A program made the position numbers and the translations under genes. From Galbibacter orientalis DSM 19592 (lineage in GTDB: Bacteria > Bacteroidota > Bacteroidia > Flavobacteriales > Flavobacteriaceae), in the NCBI RefSeq assembly GCF_000260115.1, contig NZ_JH651379.1, positions 2,831,466-2,895,465 of the forward strand: a stretch of DNA of 64,000 nucleotides, given 5' to 3'. Positions 27,703 to 35,417 of this stretch are shown piece after piece. The notes beneath the pieces were generated by a model that was not told where the DNA came from, did not search any database, and worked only from the letters and a program-made list of their open reading frames with translations. Within the stretch, counting starts at the first letter, position 1. Each line of letters begins with the position of its first letter.

Positions 27703-28215
27703 ATGCAACAAACGGAGTTTTTACATAAAGTAATGCCTTTTAAAGATAAGCTGTTTCGATTAGCAAAACGGTTATTAGTTTCTACGGAAGAAGCAGAGGA
27801 CGCTACGCAAGAAGTTTTAATGAAATTGTGGTCTAATAAAAAAAAGATCGACAATTATAATAATGTGGAAGCGTTTGCAATGACAATGACGAAGAACTAT
27901 TGTTTAGATCGTTTAAAGTCAAAACAGGCTGGAAATTTAAAATTGGTTCATACCAATTATGAAGATAATAACACATCTTTGCAGAAGAAAGTAGAGGTAA
28001 ATGATAGCTTAGAATGGATGCAAAAAATAATGAATACGCTTCCAGAACAACAACGAATGGTATTACAATTAAGAGATATAGAGCAATATGAATATAATGA
28101 AATAGAAGAAATGTTAGAAATGAATCCAACTGCAATTAGAGTCACATTATCGAGAGCTCGAAAAGCTGTTAGGGAACAATTACTAAAAAAACATAGTTAT
28201 GGCATCAGTAAATAA
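27703..28215 (+). CDS. ECF sigma-70 family RNA polymerase sigma factor
   Basis: 170 residues with sigma region 2 (about 8-75; EDATQEVLMKLW) and sigma region 4 (about 105-160; LPEQQRMVLQLRDIEQYEYNEI, then AIRVTLSRARK). It directs RNA polymerase to a small regulon. The next gene overlaps by 17 bp and has a membrane helix, a typical sigma/anti-sigma pairing. The two DUF4252 genes downstream are probable targets or partners. Confidence 0.92.
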   Translation: MQQTEFLHKVMPFKDKLFRLAKRLLVSTEEAEDATQEVLMKLWSNKKKIDNYNNVEAFAMTMTKNYCLDRLKSKQAGNLKLVHTNYEDNNTSLQKKVEVNDSLEWMQKIMNTLPEQQRMVLQLRDIEQYEYNEIEEMLEMNPTAIRVTLSRARKAVREQLLKKHSYGISK

Positions 28216-28744
28216 AAATAATCAATCTGAAGATAAGCAAGTGAGAAAGATTTATGAAAATTCTCTATCTGCTGGCGTTCACTCCGAAAAAGGAATATCG
28301 GAAAAAGAGATTGAGACAATATTAGAGAAGTATTTTGAAGCCACCACAACGGTAGCTGAAGAAAACGAATTAAAAGTTTATTTTTCTCAAGAAGAAGTTG
28401 CGCCTCATCTTGAAGAATATAAACCTTTGTTCAACTATTTTTCTATAGCCAAAGAAGAAAAAAGCACACAAGACATACCATTAAAACCTAGAAAAAATAG
28501 AAATTATTTAAAATGGATTTCTGTCGCCGCTGTCGCTGTATTTGTTTTTGGAATATATTTAAATAATAGACCATCTACTCAAGTAACTCCAACTATAGCG
28601 CTAGAGGAGGAGTATACACCAGAAGAAATTAGGTCTGCGCAATTGGCGTTGGCTTTGCTAACCGATAATTTTAGTAAAGGAACTCAAGGAGCATCTTATT
28701 TAAAAGAGTTTGAAAAGAATACAAATCGTTTTTTGAATAATTAA
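28199..28744 (+). CDS. Putative membrane-anchored anti-sigma factor
   Basis: 181 residues. A cytoplasmic N-terminal region contains an anti-sigma-like helical segment (ETILEKYFEATTTVAEENELKVYF is its core, described here in part). One membrane helix follows (about 104-122; WISVAAVAVFVFGIYL), then a short periplasmic tail. Translation starts inside the sigma gene (17-bp overlap), which implies coupled synthesis. The role is inferred from position and topology; no zinc-binding anti-sigma motif is visible. Confidence 0.65.
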   Translation: MASVNKNNQSEDKQVRKIYENSLSAGVHSEKGISEKEIETILEKYFEATTTVAEENELKVYFSQEEVAPHLEEYKPLFNYFSIAKEEKSTQDIPLKPRKNRNYLKWISVAAVAVFVFGIYLNNRPSTQVTPTIALEEEYTPEEIRSAQLALALLTDNFSKGTQGASYLKEFEKNTNRFLNN

Positions 28745-28846
28745 AAAAGAAAATCAGATGAAACATCCATGTCTAGTTTATAGGCATACAGTAAAAAAAT
28801 AATTTGGATGTTCCATGTGGCAGTTAAAAACAATAAAAAGGAAAAC

Positions 28847-29398
28847 ATGAAAAAAATAGTTTTAATAATAGCACTAACGGTAGTACCGTTTTTATCTCAA
28901 GCACAATCAATTTTTGATAAGTACTCAGAAAATAATGAGGTAACATTTGTAGCGCTACAACCAAAAATGTTTCAGATGTTGAGTAAAATCAATATCAGTA
29001 CCGAAGATCCAGATGCTGCTGCAGTATTTGAACTTGTTAATAATATTACAAGCTTTAAGGTTATTACTACAGAAAATGCAAAAATAACGAAAGATATTGA
29101 TGGTTGGGTTTCCAATCATTTAAAAAGTTCTTCTTTTGAAGAGTTAATGCGTGTTCGAGATGGGGAGTCTAACGTTAAGTTTTATGTAAAAGAAGGAGCA
29201 GATGAGAACCATGTAAAAGAACTTCTCATGTTTGTAACCGATTTAAATTATGAGGAATTAGAATTTAATGGTAAAAAGCCTGAAACTGTACTATTGTCCT
29301 TAACAGGAAATATAGATTTACGTCAGATTTCTAAACTTACTAGTAAAATGGATCTTCCTGGAGGAGACCAGTTAGGAAAAGCAGGGAATAATAAATAA
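28847..29398 (+). CDS. DUF4252 secreted protein
   Basis: 183 residues from the ATG at 28847, which follows an AGGA-like site and gives a proper signal peptide (MKKIVLIIALTVVPFLSQAQ). An in-frame ATG 39 bp upstream would bury that signal. The body matches the DUF4252 family: a short mixed alpha/beta domain with FDKYSENNEVTFVALQPKMF near the N terminus. The function is unknown. DUF4252 proteins are commonly found next to this type of ECF sigma/anti-sigma pair in Flavobacteriaceae. Confidence 0.8.
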   Translation: MKKIVLIIALTVVPFLSQAQSIFDKYSENNEVTFVALQPKMFQMLSKINISTEDPDAAAVFELVNNITSFKVITTENAKITKDIDGWVSNHLKSSSFEELMRVRDGESNVKFYVKEGADENHVKELLMFVTDLNYEELEFNGKKPETVLLSLTGNIDLRQISKLTSKMDLPGGDQLGKAGNNK

Positions 29399-29416
29399 AA
29401 ATGATACTGCCTTTTG

Positions 29417-29447
29417 AGCGAAGTTGAGCATTTATTTCGACTTCGCT
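29417..29447. repeat. Palindromic hairpin between the DUF4252 genes
   Basis: AGCGAAGTTGA (29417-29427) pairs with TCGACTTCGCT (29437-29447) with one G-U pair and a 9-nt loop. There is no T-run, so it looks more like a REP-type hairpin or an RNA processing/stability element than a classical terminator. Confidence 0.5.
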
Positions 29448-29490
29448 TGATGGGGCATGTATTAATTATAGAACTTAAAAATCAATCAAA

Positions 29491-30042
29491 ATGAAAATCT
29501 TAAAAAATATAGTAGCATTAGTAACTCTTGTTTTAGTGGTTGCTTCCTGCGGAAATGGAACGCCAAGTTTGCAGGAGTATTATGTAAACAATGCTGACAA
29601 TCCAAATTTTATTTCTTTGGATATTCCTGCTAGCATATTGGGTGTTGCTAGTAATTCTTTAAATGAAAAGCAACAGGAAGCTTTTAACTCTGTTAAGAAA
29701 TTAAATGTTCTAGCTTTTAGAGTAAATGAAGACAATAAAACTGATTATGAATCAGAAAAAACTACAGTTCAATCTATTTTAAAAGATACTAAATATGAAG
29801 AACTGATGGTAATTAACAGTGGAAAGCATAAAGGAGTTGTAAAATATTTAGGAGATGACGATACTGTTGATGAAGTTATCCTTTTTGGAAGTGACGACGA
29901 GATGGGCTTTGCACTAATTCGTGTTTTAGGGAACAAAATGAAACCAGAAAATATGATGTCTTTAGTAGAAGCAGTTCAAAAAGGAGCGGTTGACTCAGGA
30001 GCTTTAGAATCACAATTAAAAGGGATTTTTAATCCTTCATAA
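29491..30042 (+). CDS. DUF4252 lipoprotein
   Basis: 183 residues with a lipobox (VASCG, Cys21) and a DUF4252-like domain. It is a diverged paralogue of the preceding gene: same length, same order of motifs (an early aromatic/FISLDIP segment and a mid-domain YEELMVINSGKHKGVVKYL). One copy is soluble or secreted and one is lipid-anchored. The function is unknown; context suggests envelope stress or sigma-factor signalling. Confidence 0.75.
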   Translation: MKILKNIVALVTLVLVVASCGNGTPSLQEYYVNNADNPNFISLDIPASILGVASNSLNEKQQEAFNSVKKLNVLAFRVNEDNKTDYESEKTTVQSILKDTKYEELMVINSGKHKGVVKYLGDDDTVDEVILFGSDDEMGFALIRVLGNKMKPENMMSLVEAVQKGAVDSGALESQLKGIFNPS

Positions 30043-30057
30043 AGAGTTAATTCCTCT

Positions 30058-30220
30058 AAATCTTAACTATTTTAAAATGAGTAGTTTAAAGAAACAACAT
30101 TACTAAAATTTTCTTTTTATTCACTTTTATTAATAGCAAAGGGTCTATTTTGAAAACCTCAATTAAACCTTAATATAGGTGGAGTCTAATAAATTCCGTT
30201 AACTTTTATCGGACAACAAT
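30058..30220 (-). repeat. Dispersed repeat A, copy 4 (truncated)
   Basis: Read on the minus strand it begins ATTGTTGTCCGATAAAAG and continues with the same landmarks as copy 1, through TTTCTTTAAACTACTC, but lacks the final 50 bp or so. The first 90 bp are nearly identical to the copy at 4181. It lies downstream of the second DUF4252 gene. The 30043-30493 gap has no gene. Confidence 0.65.
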
Positions 30221-30330
30221 ATTTTTATAGATAACAGTCATGTCGACCAACGGGAGACATCTCATTACAGAAAATCCCCTTTTTGGGTTAAAATGAGTTA
30301 ACCCTATTTTTTGAAGAAGTAAAAAGTAAA

Positions 30331-30461
30331 AATAAAGGTCTAAAAAGTAATTCATAGTTGTCAAACTGAGCTTGTCGAAGTTTAAACAACTAACACTCAA
30401 AAAAATCCTTCGACAAGTTCAGGATGACATTTAGAGTTTAGATACTTTTTAGACCTTTATT
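30331..30461. repeat. 131-bp nested inverted-repeat element
   Basis: Perfect 19-bp terminal arms AATAAAGGTCTAAAAAGTA (30331-30349) and TACTTTTTAGACCTTTATT (30443-30461) enclose a second, imperfect inverted repeat of the form TGTCAAACTGAGCTTGTCGA and its complement (CTTCGACAAGTTCAGGATGACA-type). The inner sequence belongs to a very common Bacteroidota palindromic family. The whole could fold into one long hairpin. It lies downstream of purB and may also end its transcript. Confidence 0.75.
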
Positions 30462-30493
30462 ATTTAATGAAATATTTAAACCTTATAAATTAA

Positions 30494-31837
30494 TTAGATT
30501 CCTGTATAATTTGCAGGAGTAATAGCTTTTAATTCAGCCTTAATAGCATCAGAAACATCAAGAGTTTCTATAAAAGATGCAATAGATTTTTGATTTATTT
30601 TTTCGTTAGTACGTGTAAGTCCTTTTAAAGCTTCATATGGATTTGGATAGGCTTCACGTCTTAAAATAGTTTGGATTGCTTCTGCAACAACAGCCCAATT
30701 ATTTTCTAAATCTTCTTCAAATTTAGAAGTATTCAGTAATAATTTATTCAATCCTTTTAAGGTAGACTGAAATGCAATTAAGGTATGCCCAAAAGGAACC
30801 CCTACATTTCTAAGTACCGTACTGTCTGTTAAATCTCGTTGCAAACGAGAAATAGGAAGTTTAGCCGACAAATGTTCAAAAATTGCATTTGCAATACCTA
30901 AATTCCCTTCAGAATTTTCAAAATCAATAGGATTTACTTTATGAGGCATCGCAGAGGAACCAACTTCTCCTGCTTTAATTTGTTGCTTAAAATAATCCAT
31001 AGAAATATATGTCCACATATCTCTATTGAAGTCAATAATAATTGTATTGATACGTTTTAAGGCGTCAAATAGAGAAGCCATATGGTCATAATGTTCAATT
31101 TGTGTAGTAGGAAAGGAGTGTCGTAATTGTAAAGATTCTTCTACAAATTGAGTTCCAAAAGCTTTCCAATCGATAGAAGGATAAGCAACTTTATGAGCAT
31201 TATAGTTACCAGTTGCGCCTCCAAATTTAGCAGCAATCGGAATGTTTTTCATACCATTAAACTGCTCACTTAAACGTACAATAAAAACCTCTATTTCTTT
31301 TCCTAATCTTGTTGGAGAAGCTGGTTGACCATGTGTTCTAGCCAACATTGAAACATCCTTCCATTCTTTTGCTAGACTGTTTAGTTTATTAATAATTTCT
31401 TCGTAAACAGGCAAATATATTTGCTCTAGAGCTTCTTTAATAGAAAGTGGAATTGCTGTGTTATTTATATCTTGAGATGTTAATCCAAAATGAATAAACT
31501 CTTTGTATTCTTGAATTCCTAGTCCATCAAATTTTTCTTTTATAAAGTATTCAACTGCTTTAACATCATGGTTTGTAACCTTCTCAATTTCTTTAATTGC
31601 AGCTGCATCTATAGGAGTAAAATCGTTGTAAATAGCTCTTAAATCAGCATAAAGATTTTTATTAAAGTCTTTTAATTGAGGTAAAGGCAGTTCACAAAGC
31701 GAAATAAAATATTCGATTTCAATACGAACTCTATATTTTATAAGTGCTTCTTCAGAAAAGAAGTCTGCTAATTTTTCAGTTTTATTACGATATCTTCCAT
31801 CTATTGGAGAAACTGCGTTAAGTGGTGTTAGTTGCAT
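30494..31837 (-). CDS. purB: Adenylosuccinate lyase
   Basis: 447 residues, full length for the family. The fumarase/aspartase superfamily signature GSSAMPHKVNP lies at 293-303. The active-site His169 is in RTHGQPAS, and the N-terminal motif is SPIDGRY. It catalyses two steps of purine synthesis: release of fumarate from SAICAR and from adenylosuccinate. A promoter with both boxes lies just upstream. The next gene upstream (32036-32590) is a HEAT-like protein often adjacent to purB in flavobacteria. Confidence 0.97.
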   Translation of the reverse strand: MQLTPLNAVSPIDGRYRNKTEKLADFFSEEALIKYRVRIEIEYFISLCELPLPQLKDFNKNLYADLRAIYNDFTPIDAAAIKEIEKVTNHDVKAVEYFIKEKFDGLGIQEYKEFIHFGLTSQDINNTAIPLSIKEALEQIYLPVYEEIINKLNSLAKEWKDVSMLARTHGQPASPTRLGKEIEVFIVRLSEQFNGMKNIPIAAKFGGATGNYNAHKVAYPSIDWKAFGTQFVEESLQLRHSFPTTQIEHYDHMASLFDALKRINTIIIDFNRDMWTYISMDYFKQQIKAGEVGSSAMPHKVNPIDFENSEGNLGIANAIFEHLSAKLPISRLQRDLTDSTVLRNVGVPFGHTLIAFQSTLKGLNKLLLNTSKFEEDLENNWAVVAEAIQTILRREAYPNPYEALKGLTRTNEKINQKSIASFIETLDVSDAIKAELKAITPANYTGI

Positions 31838-31857
31838 GTCTTTATTTTAAGAAAGTG

Positions 31858-31888
31858 CAAATTTAACCTTATATAATAAAAGGGTCAA
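31858..31888 (-). promoter_or_regulatory. purB promoter
   Basis: On the minus strand TTG (31888-31886) is followed after 20 bp by TAAATTTG (31865-31858). This matches the Bacteroidota -33 TTG / -7 TAnnTTTG pattern. The purB ATG is about 20 nt beyond the -7 box. Confidence 0.65.
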
Positions 31889-31909
31889 CTATTTTGAGGA
31901 AAAGTTGTT

Positions 31910-32030
31910 AGGGAGAAGTATAAAAGTTGAAAGTATAAGGGTTGAAAGTGAAAAAGTTAAAAGTTAAAGAGATGGATAGAGAAAAGTGAAGAGATAGAGA
32001 ATAGAGTGAGAGTTAAATTAAAGAAAGTTG
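31910..32030. repeat. Purine-rich low-complexity tract with loose 7-bp periodicity
   Basis: The plus strand is almost all A and G here, with repeated units such as AAAGTTG, AAAGTAT, AAAGTGA, AAAAGTT and AAAGAGA in succession. It has no coding potential. It lies between the HEAT-like gene and the purB promoter. A shorter relative occurs at 49094-49121. Confidence 0.5.
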
Positions 32031-32035
32031 AAAAA

Positions 32036-32590
32036 TTAAATTTTATCAAGAATATGTTTTGCTCTGGCTTTGTAGGCGGCAGAATGGTCTGGGATGTCTT
32101 TTAAAAGAATAGGTTTTAATTCGGGGTAAATCCAATCGAACTTTTTTCCTAGTAAGTATAAATTTCTCATGGCATATGCCTTAGTAGCTACTTTTACATC
32201 AGAAATAAGCCAATCGAAGTTAATTTCTATAAGTTTTTCTAAAAGTGGCTCTGTTAAATAGGAAATAGATTCTTTATTTTTCTTCTGAAAATAAGATTCG
32301 CATAAAATTTCACAAACTTTAGCCATTGGTCGTATAGAAGAATCGTTTGTTAGACTAGCTAAATTCTTAATAAAATAGTTAAGTTCTGGAAAAAGCATTG
32401 TCAAATTACTCTTACAAACAAACTCTGTAATCCAGCATGCCTTATGTGAGATTTCTTTGTTGTCTAAAAAACATAGATTTAATAATGTAGGGAACTCTTC
32501 TTTGTTTAAAAGAATGTATTCCGCTACTTCTATACGGTATTTTCTGTAGCCGCTAACGTAGGAAAGTTTTTTCTCTAAATTAGTTTTCAA
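32036..32590 (-). CDS. HEAT-like helical protein of unknown function
   Basis: 184 residues, all-helical by composition, with no signal peptide or membrane segment. Repeated helical pairs (LNLCFLDNKEISHKACWITE, LEKLIEINFDWLISDVKVAT) suggest HEAT/ARM-type repeats. It is a conserved companion of purB in flavobacteria and is sometimes misannotated as adenylosuccinate lyase; it has none of that enzyme's motifs. It sits 198 bp upstream of purB on the same strand. Confidence 0.7.
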   Translation of the reverse strand: MKTNLEKKLSYVSGYRKYRIEVAEYILLNKEEFPTLLNLCFLDNKEISHKACWITEFVCKSNLTMLFPELNYFIKNLASLTNDSSIRPMAKVCEILCESYFQKKNKESISYLTEPLLEKLIEINFDWLISDVKVATKAYAMRNLYLLGKKFDWIYPELKPILLKDIPDHSAAYKARAKHILDKI

Positions 32591-32684
32591 TTTTTATTTC
32601 ATTAAATTTATGATTATAAATATACTAATATACCCGCTTTATTTCTTACTTTATAGAAGTATAGTTTTTAATAAAATTATTAAA

Positions 32685-33152
32685 ATGCTTAGAAAAATCG
32701 TAACCGTATTGATTGTAATTATTGTAGTGATGCAGTTTTTTCCTCCAGTAGAAAATAAATCAGATACAACACCTCCAACAGACTTATTATTAGTAGAAAA
32801 TGTACCAGAGAATGTAAAGGCAACTTTAACAAACGCATGTTATGATTGCCATTCTAACAATACAAATTATCCTTGGTATGCATCTATAGAGCCAGTTTCT
32901 TATTGGCTTTCTGGACATATAAATGATGGAAAAGAACACTTAGATTTTTCTCAATGGGATTTATATTCAGCAAAAAAGAAAGCTCATAAATTGGAAGAAA
33001 TAAATGAAGCTGTAACCGAAGGCTGGATGCCTCTAGATTCTTATAAATGGCTTCATGCAGACGCTACTTTAACAGAAGAGCAGAGTCAAGCAGTAGCAAA
33101 TTGGGCAAATATGTTGCGACTTAAATACGAGACAAGTGCTCAACCGCAATAG
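32685..33152 (+). CDS. Haem-binding domain protein (CxxCH)
   Basis: 155 residues from the ATG at 32685, giving a signal anchor or signal peptide (MLRKIVTVLIVIIVVMQFF). An in-frame ATG at 32610 would place 25 extra residues before it and is less likely. A single c-type haem motif CYDCH is followed by NYPWYASIEPVSYWL and GHINDGKEHLDFSQW, the pattern of the PF14376 haem-binding domain. It probably acts as a periplasmic cytochrome-like protein. Its last 32 bp overlap the end of the convergent sirtuin gene. Confidence 0.85.
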   Translation: MLRKIVTVLIVIIVVMQFFPPVENKSDTTPPTDLLLVENVPENVKATLTNACYDCHSNNTNYPWYASIEPVSYWLSGHINDGKEHLDFSQWDLYSAKKKAHKLEEINEAVTEGWMPLDSYKWLHADATLTEEQSQAVANWANMLRLKYETSAQPQ

Positions 33153-33807
33153 GAACACCTACAGTAGCCCTTTCTGCAATAATTTCTACTCCTTCCATGG
33201 TCTTTTTTGACATTGATGGTTTAGGATCTATAAAATAGATAGGAGTATTCCTTTTTTTGTAGTTTATTAATCCTGCAGCAGGATAGACTTGCATTGAAGT
33301 GCCCACAATCATAATAATATCTGCAACACTAACTTCTTCAATAGCCTTATCTATGAGAGGGACAGCTTCTCCAAACCATACAATATGAGGTCTTATTTGA
33401 TGGTGATGTTCACAGAAATCTCCTACATTAATATCTTTGGTCCAATCAAAAACTAAATCTTCATCAAATGTGCTTCTCGCTTTTAACAGTTCGCCGTGTA
33501 GGTGGATTACATTGGTACTCCCAGCACGCTCATGTAGGTCGTCTACATTTTGAGTAATAATAGTTACTTTGTAGTCTTTTTCAAGATTAGCAATTGCAAG
33601 ATGTGCCTTATTAGGCTTCACTTCTAGTAATTGTTTTCTTCGGTCGTTGTAAAACTTTAAAACTAATTCCATGTTATTTTTCCAGCCTTGGGGAGAAGCC
33701 ACTTCCATAACATCGTGTCCTTCCCATAATCCATCGGCATCTCTAAAAGTTTTGAGTCCGCTTTCCGCACTAATCCCCGCTCCAGTAAGAACTACAATTT
33801 TTTTCAT
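33121..33807 (-). CDS. cobB: SIR2-family NAD-dependent protein deacylase
   Basis: 228 residues. NAD-binding motifs are GAGISAESGL (9-18), TQNVDDLHERAG and the catalytic His in IHLHGELL. Tyr53 and Arg56 (FYNDR) form the Y-x-x-R pair linked to desuccinylase/demalonylase specificity in Sirt5-type enzymes. The usual four zinc-binding cysteines are missing: the region before RPHIVWFGE has only one Cys, with a His cluster. This appears to be a Bacteroidota subtype. It removes acyl groups from protein lysines. Confidence 0.9.
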   Translation of the reverse strand: MKKIVVLTGAGISAESGLKTFRDADGLWEGHDVMEVASPQGWKNNMELVLKFYNDRRKQLLEVKPNKAHLAIANLEKDYKVTIITQNVDDLHERAGSTNVIHLHGELLKARSTFDEDLVFDWTKDINVGDFCEHHHQIRPHIVWFGEAVPLIDKAIEEVSVADIIMIVGTSMQVYPAAGLINYKKRNTPIYFIDPKPSMSKKTMEGVEIIAERATVGVPIAVEHLSRI

Positions 33808-33943
33808 CTTAATTTTTTATTTGAAGTTATAGTTTTAAAATAGAACAACCAAGTTTTATAAAAAGAGTTGATAGTAAATAATTTTATTATTTATGCTCTC
33901 AAAAGGTTGAGGAGCATAAGAAGGAATAAATTTTTTAAATTTA

Positions 33944-33956
33944 CTCGATAATCGAG
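33944..33956. repeat. Palindrome CTCGATAATCGAG (repeat C)
   Basis: This 13-bp palindrome with the extension ATTTGAA recurs at 18420-18432 (CTCGATTATCGAG, then GTTTGA) and in an altered form at 54655-54667 (CTCAATAATCGAG, then ATTTGAA). It lies in the 223-bp gap between the sirtuin and trmH genes. After it the sequence contains TTCTCGAAGTAAC, reminiscent of repeat B. Confidence 0.5.
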
Positions 33957-34030
33957 ATTTGAACGTTCCGAGGCTTTTCTCGAAGTAACTTATCTTATTA
34001 ATTGAGGGAGGAAATTTTAAGCAGTTGTGG

Positions 34031-34672
34031 ATGTCATTAGAGTTATTAAAATATTTGGAGGGTTTTATTACTGAAGAAAGGAAAAAGCGTTTTATAGAAA
34101 TATTAGCCGAAAGAACGAATCATTTTACAGTTGCAATTGAAGATGTGTATCAACTCCATAATACAAGTGCTGTTATTCGTAGTTGTGATGTTTTTGGAAT
34201 TCAGAATGTTCATATTGTAGAAAAGCAATTTGGGGAAAGATTGGATAAAAATATAGCTATGGGCTCTCAAAAATGGGTGGATACCACAAAGTATAACAAT
34301 GTTTCAGATTGTGTTGAGGCATTAAGAAAAAGAGGATATCAAATAATTGCTACGAGCCCTCATGTAGACGCTAATATGCTACAGGATTTTGATTTTTATA
34401 AAAAATCTGCACTTTTCTTCGGAACAGAAAAAAGCGGATTGACGCCAGAATTAATCAAGCAAGCAGATGGTTTTTTAAAGATTCCGATGTATGGTTTTAC
34501 GGAGAGTTTAAATATTTCGGTTTCAGCAGCTATCATCCTCCAAGACCTTACTACCAAATTACGAAGTTCCGACATTAATTGGCAATTAACTTCAGAAGAA
34601 ATAATAGAAAAAAGAATCGATTGGACTAAAAAATCTATTAGAAGTCTAGATGATGTATTAAAAAGATTTTAG
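34031..34672 (+). CDS. trmH: tRNA (guanosine-2'-O-)-methyltransferase TrmH family
   Basis: 213 residues from the ATG at 34031; a TTG two codons earlier is less likely. It is a SPOUT-fold SpoU enzyme with the motifs HNTSAVIRSCDVFG, FFGTEKSGLTPE and IPMYGFTESLNISVSAAI. The N-terminal and C-terminal extensions match TrmH, which methylates G18 in the tRNA D-loop. Its neighbours are unrelated in function. Confidence 0.9.
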   Translation: MSLELLKYLEGFITEERKKRFIEILAERTNHFTVAIEDVYQLHNTSAVIRSCDVFGIQNVHIVEKQFGERLDKNIAMGSQKWVDTTKYNNVSDCVEALRKRGYQIIATSPHVDANMLQDFDFYKKSALFFGTEKSGLTPELIKQADGFLKIPMYGFTESLNISVSAAIILQDLTTKLRSSDINWQLTSEEIIEKRIDWTKKSIRSLDDVLKRF

Positions 34673-34737
34673 TTTATTTACTAAATTGTAATATTTTTAC
34701 TATTTTTTATAAATTTTTAGATTTAAATAGGATCCGT

Positions 34738-35274
34738 ATGATTTCAACTTTATTGTACATTCTCGGAGGAGTTATTCTTTTAGTTGCTTTTTTGGGTTTA
34801 ATTGCTCCTAAAACCTACAATATAAGTAGGAGTATACAGGTTAATAAACCGTTGCCTAAAGTTTTTGAATACATCAAGTTTTTGAAGAATCAAGATCAAT
34901 GGTCGCCATGGACTAAGAAAGATCCTGAAATGATACAAACTTTTACCGGAGTGGACGGTGCTGTTGGGGCTATTAGTACTTGGAAGGGAAATAAAGATGT
35001 AGGAGAAGGGGAGCAGGAACTACTTAAAATTATTTCGAATGAATTAGTGCAAAGTGAATTACGATTTATAAAGCCGTATAAATCAACATCTAATGCTTAT
35101 CTAAAAGTAGAAAAAGTACTACCAGAAGTAACTACAGTAGAGTGGGGTTTTTCTGGAGATTATAAGTTTCCTGTAAGTATTTTTATGATTTTTATGAATA
35201 TGGATAAGGCAGTAGGAAAAGACTTTGAAGCAGGTTTAGCAGATTTAAAACAATTGTTAGAAAGAGAACATTAA
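34738..35274 (+). CDS. SRPBCC-family protein
   Basis: 178 residues with an N-terminal membrane segment (about 2-24), then a polyketide-cyclase/START-like SRPBCC domain (ISRSIQVNKPLPKVFEYIKFL, DQWSPWTKKDP, then TTVEWGFSGDYKFP). Such proteins bind hydrophobic ligands in a deep pocket. No specific ligand can be named. It follows trmH by 65 bp on the same strand. Confidence 0.8.
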   Translation: MISTLLYILGGVILLVAFLGLIAPKTYNISRSIQVNKPLPKVFEYIKFLKNQDQWSPWTKKDPEMIQTFTGVDGAVGAISTWKGNKDVGEGEQELLKIISNELVQSELRFIKPYKSTSNAYLKVEKVLPEVTTVEWGFSGDYKFPVSIFMIFMNMDKAVGKDFEAGLADLKQLLEREH

Positions 35275-35417
35275 TAGCTTCCCAATTATTTTTAAACTAA
35301 TAGTATTGACAATCGTATTAGAAAGGAATTTATATCTGAATATTCTTTTATGTATAAAAGATTGAATCATTTTACAATTATCAGAAAAAACTTAATGCCG
35401 TAAACAAAATAGAAAGC

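Noticed and set aside
30206-30400. Minus-strand open frame of 64 codons downstream of purB
   Set aside because: It spans the end of repeat A and the inverted-repeat element; composition and position indicate chance.
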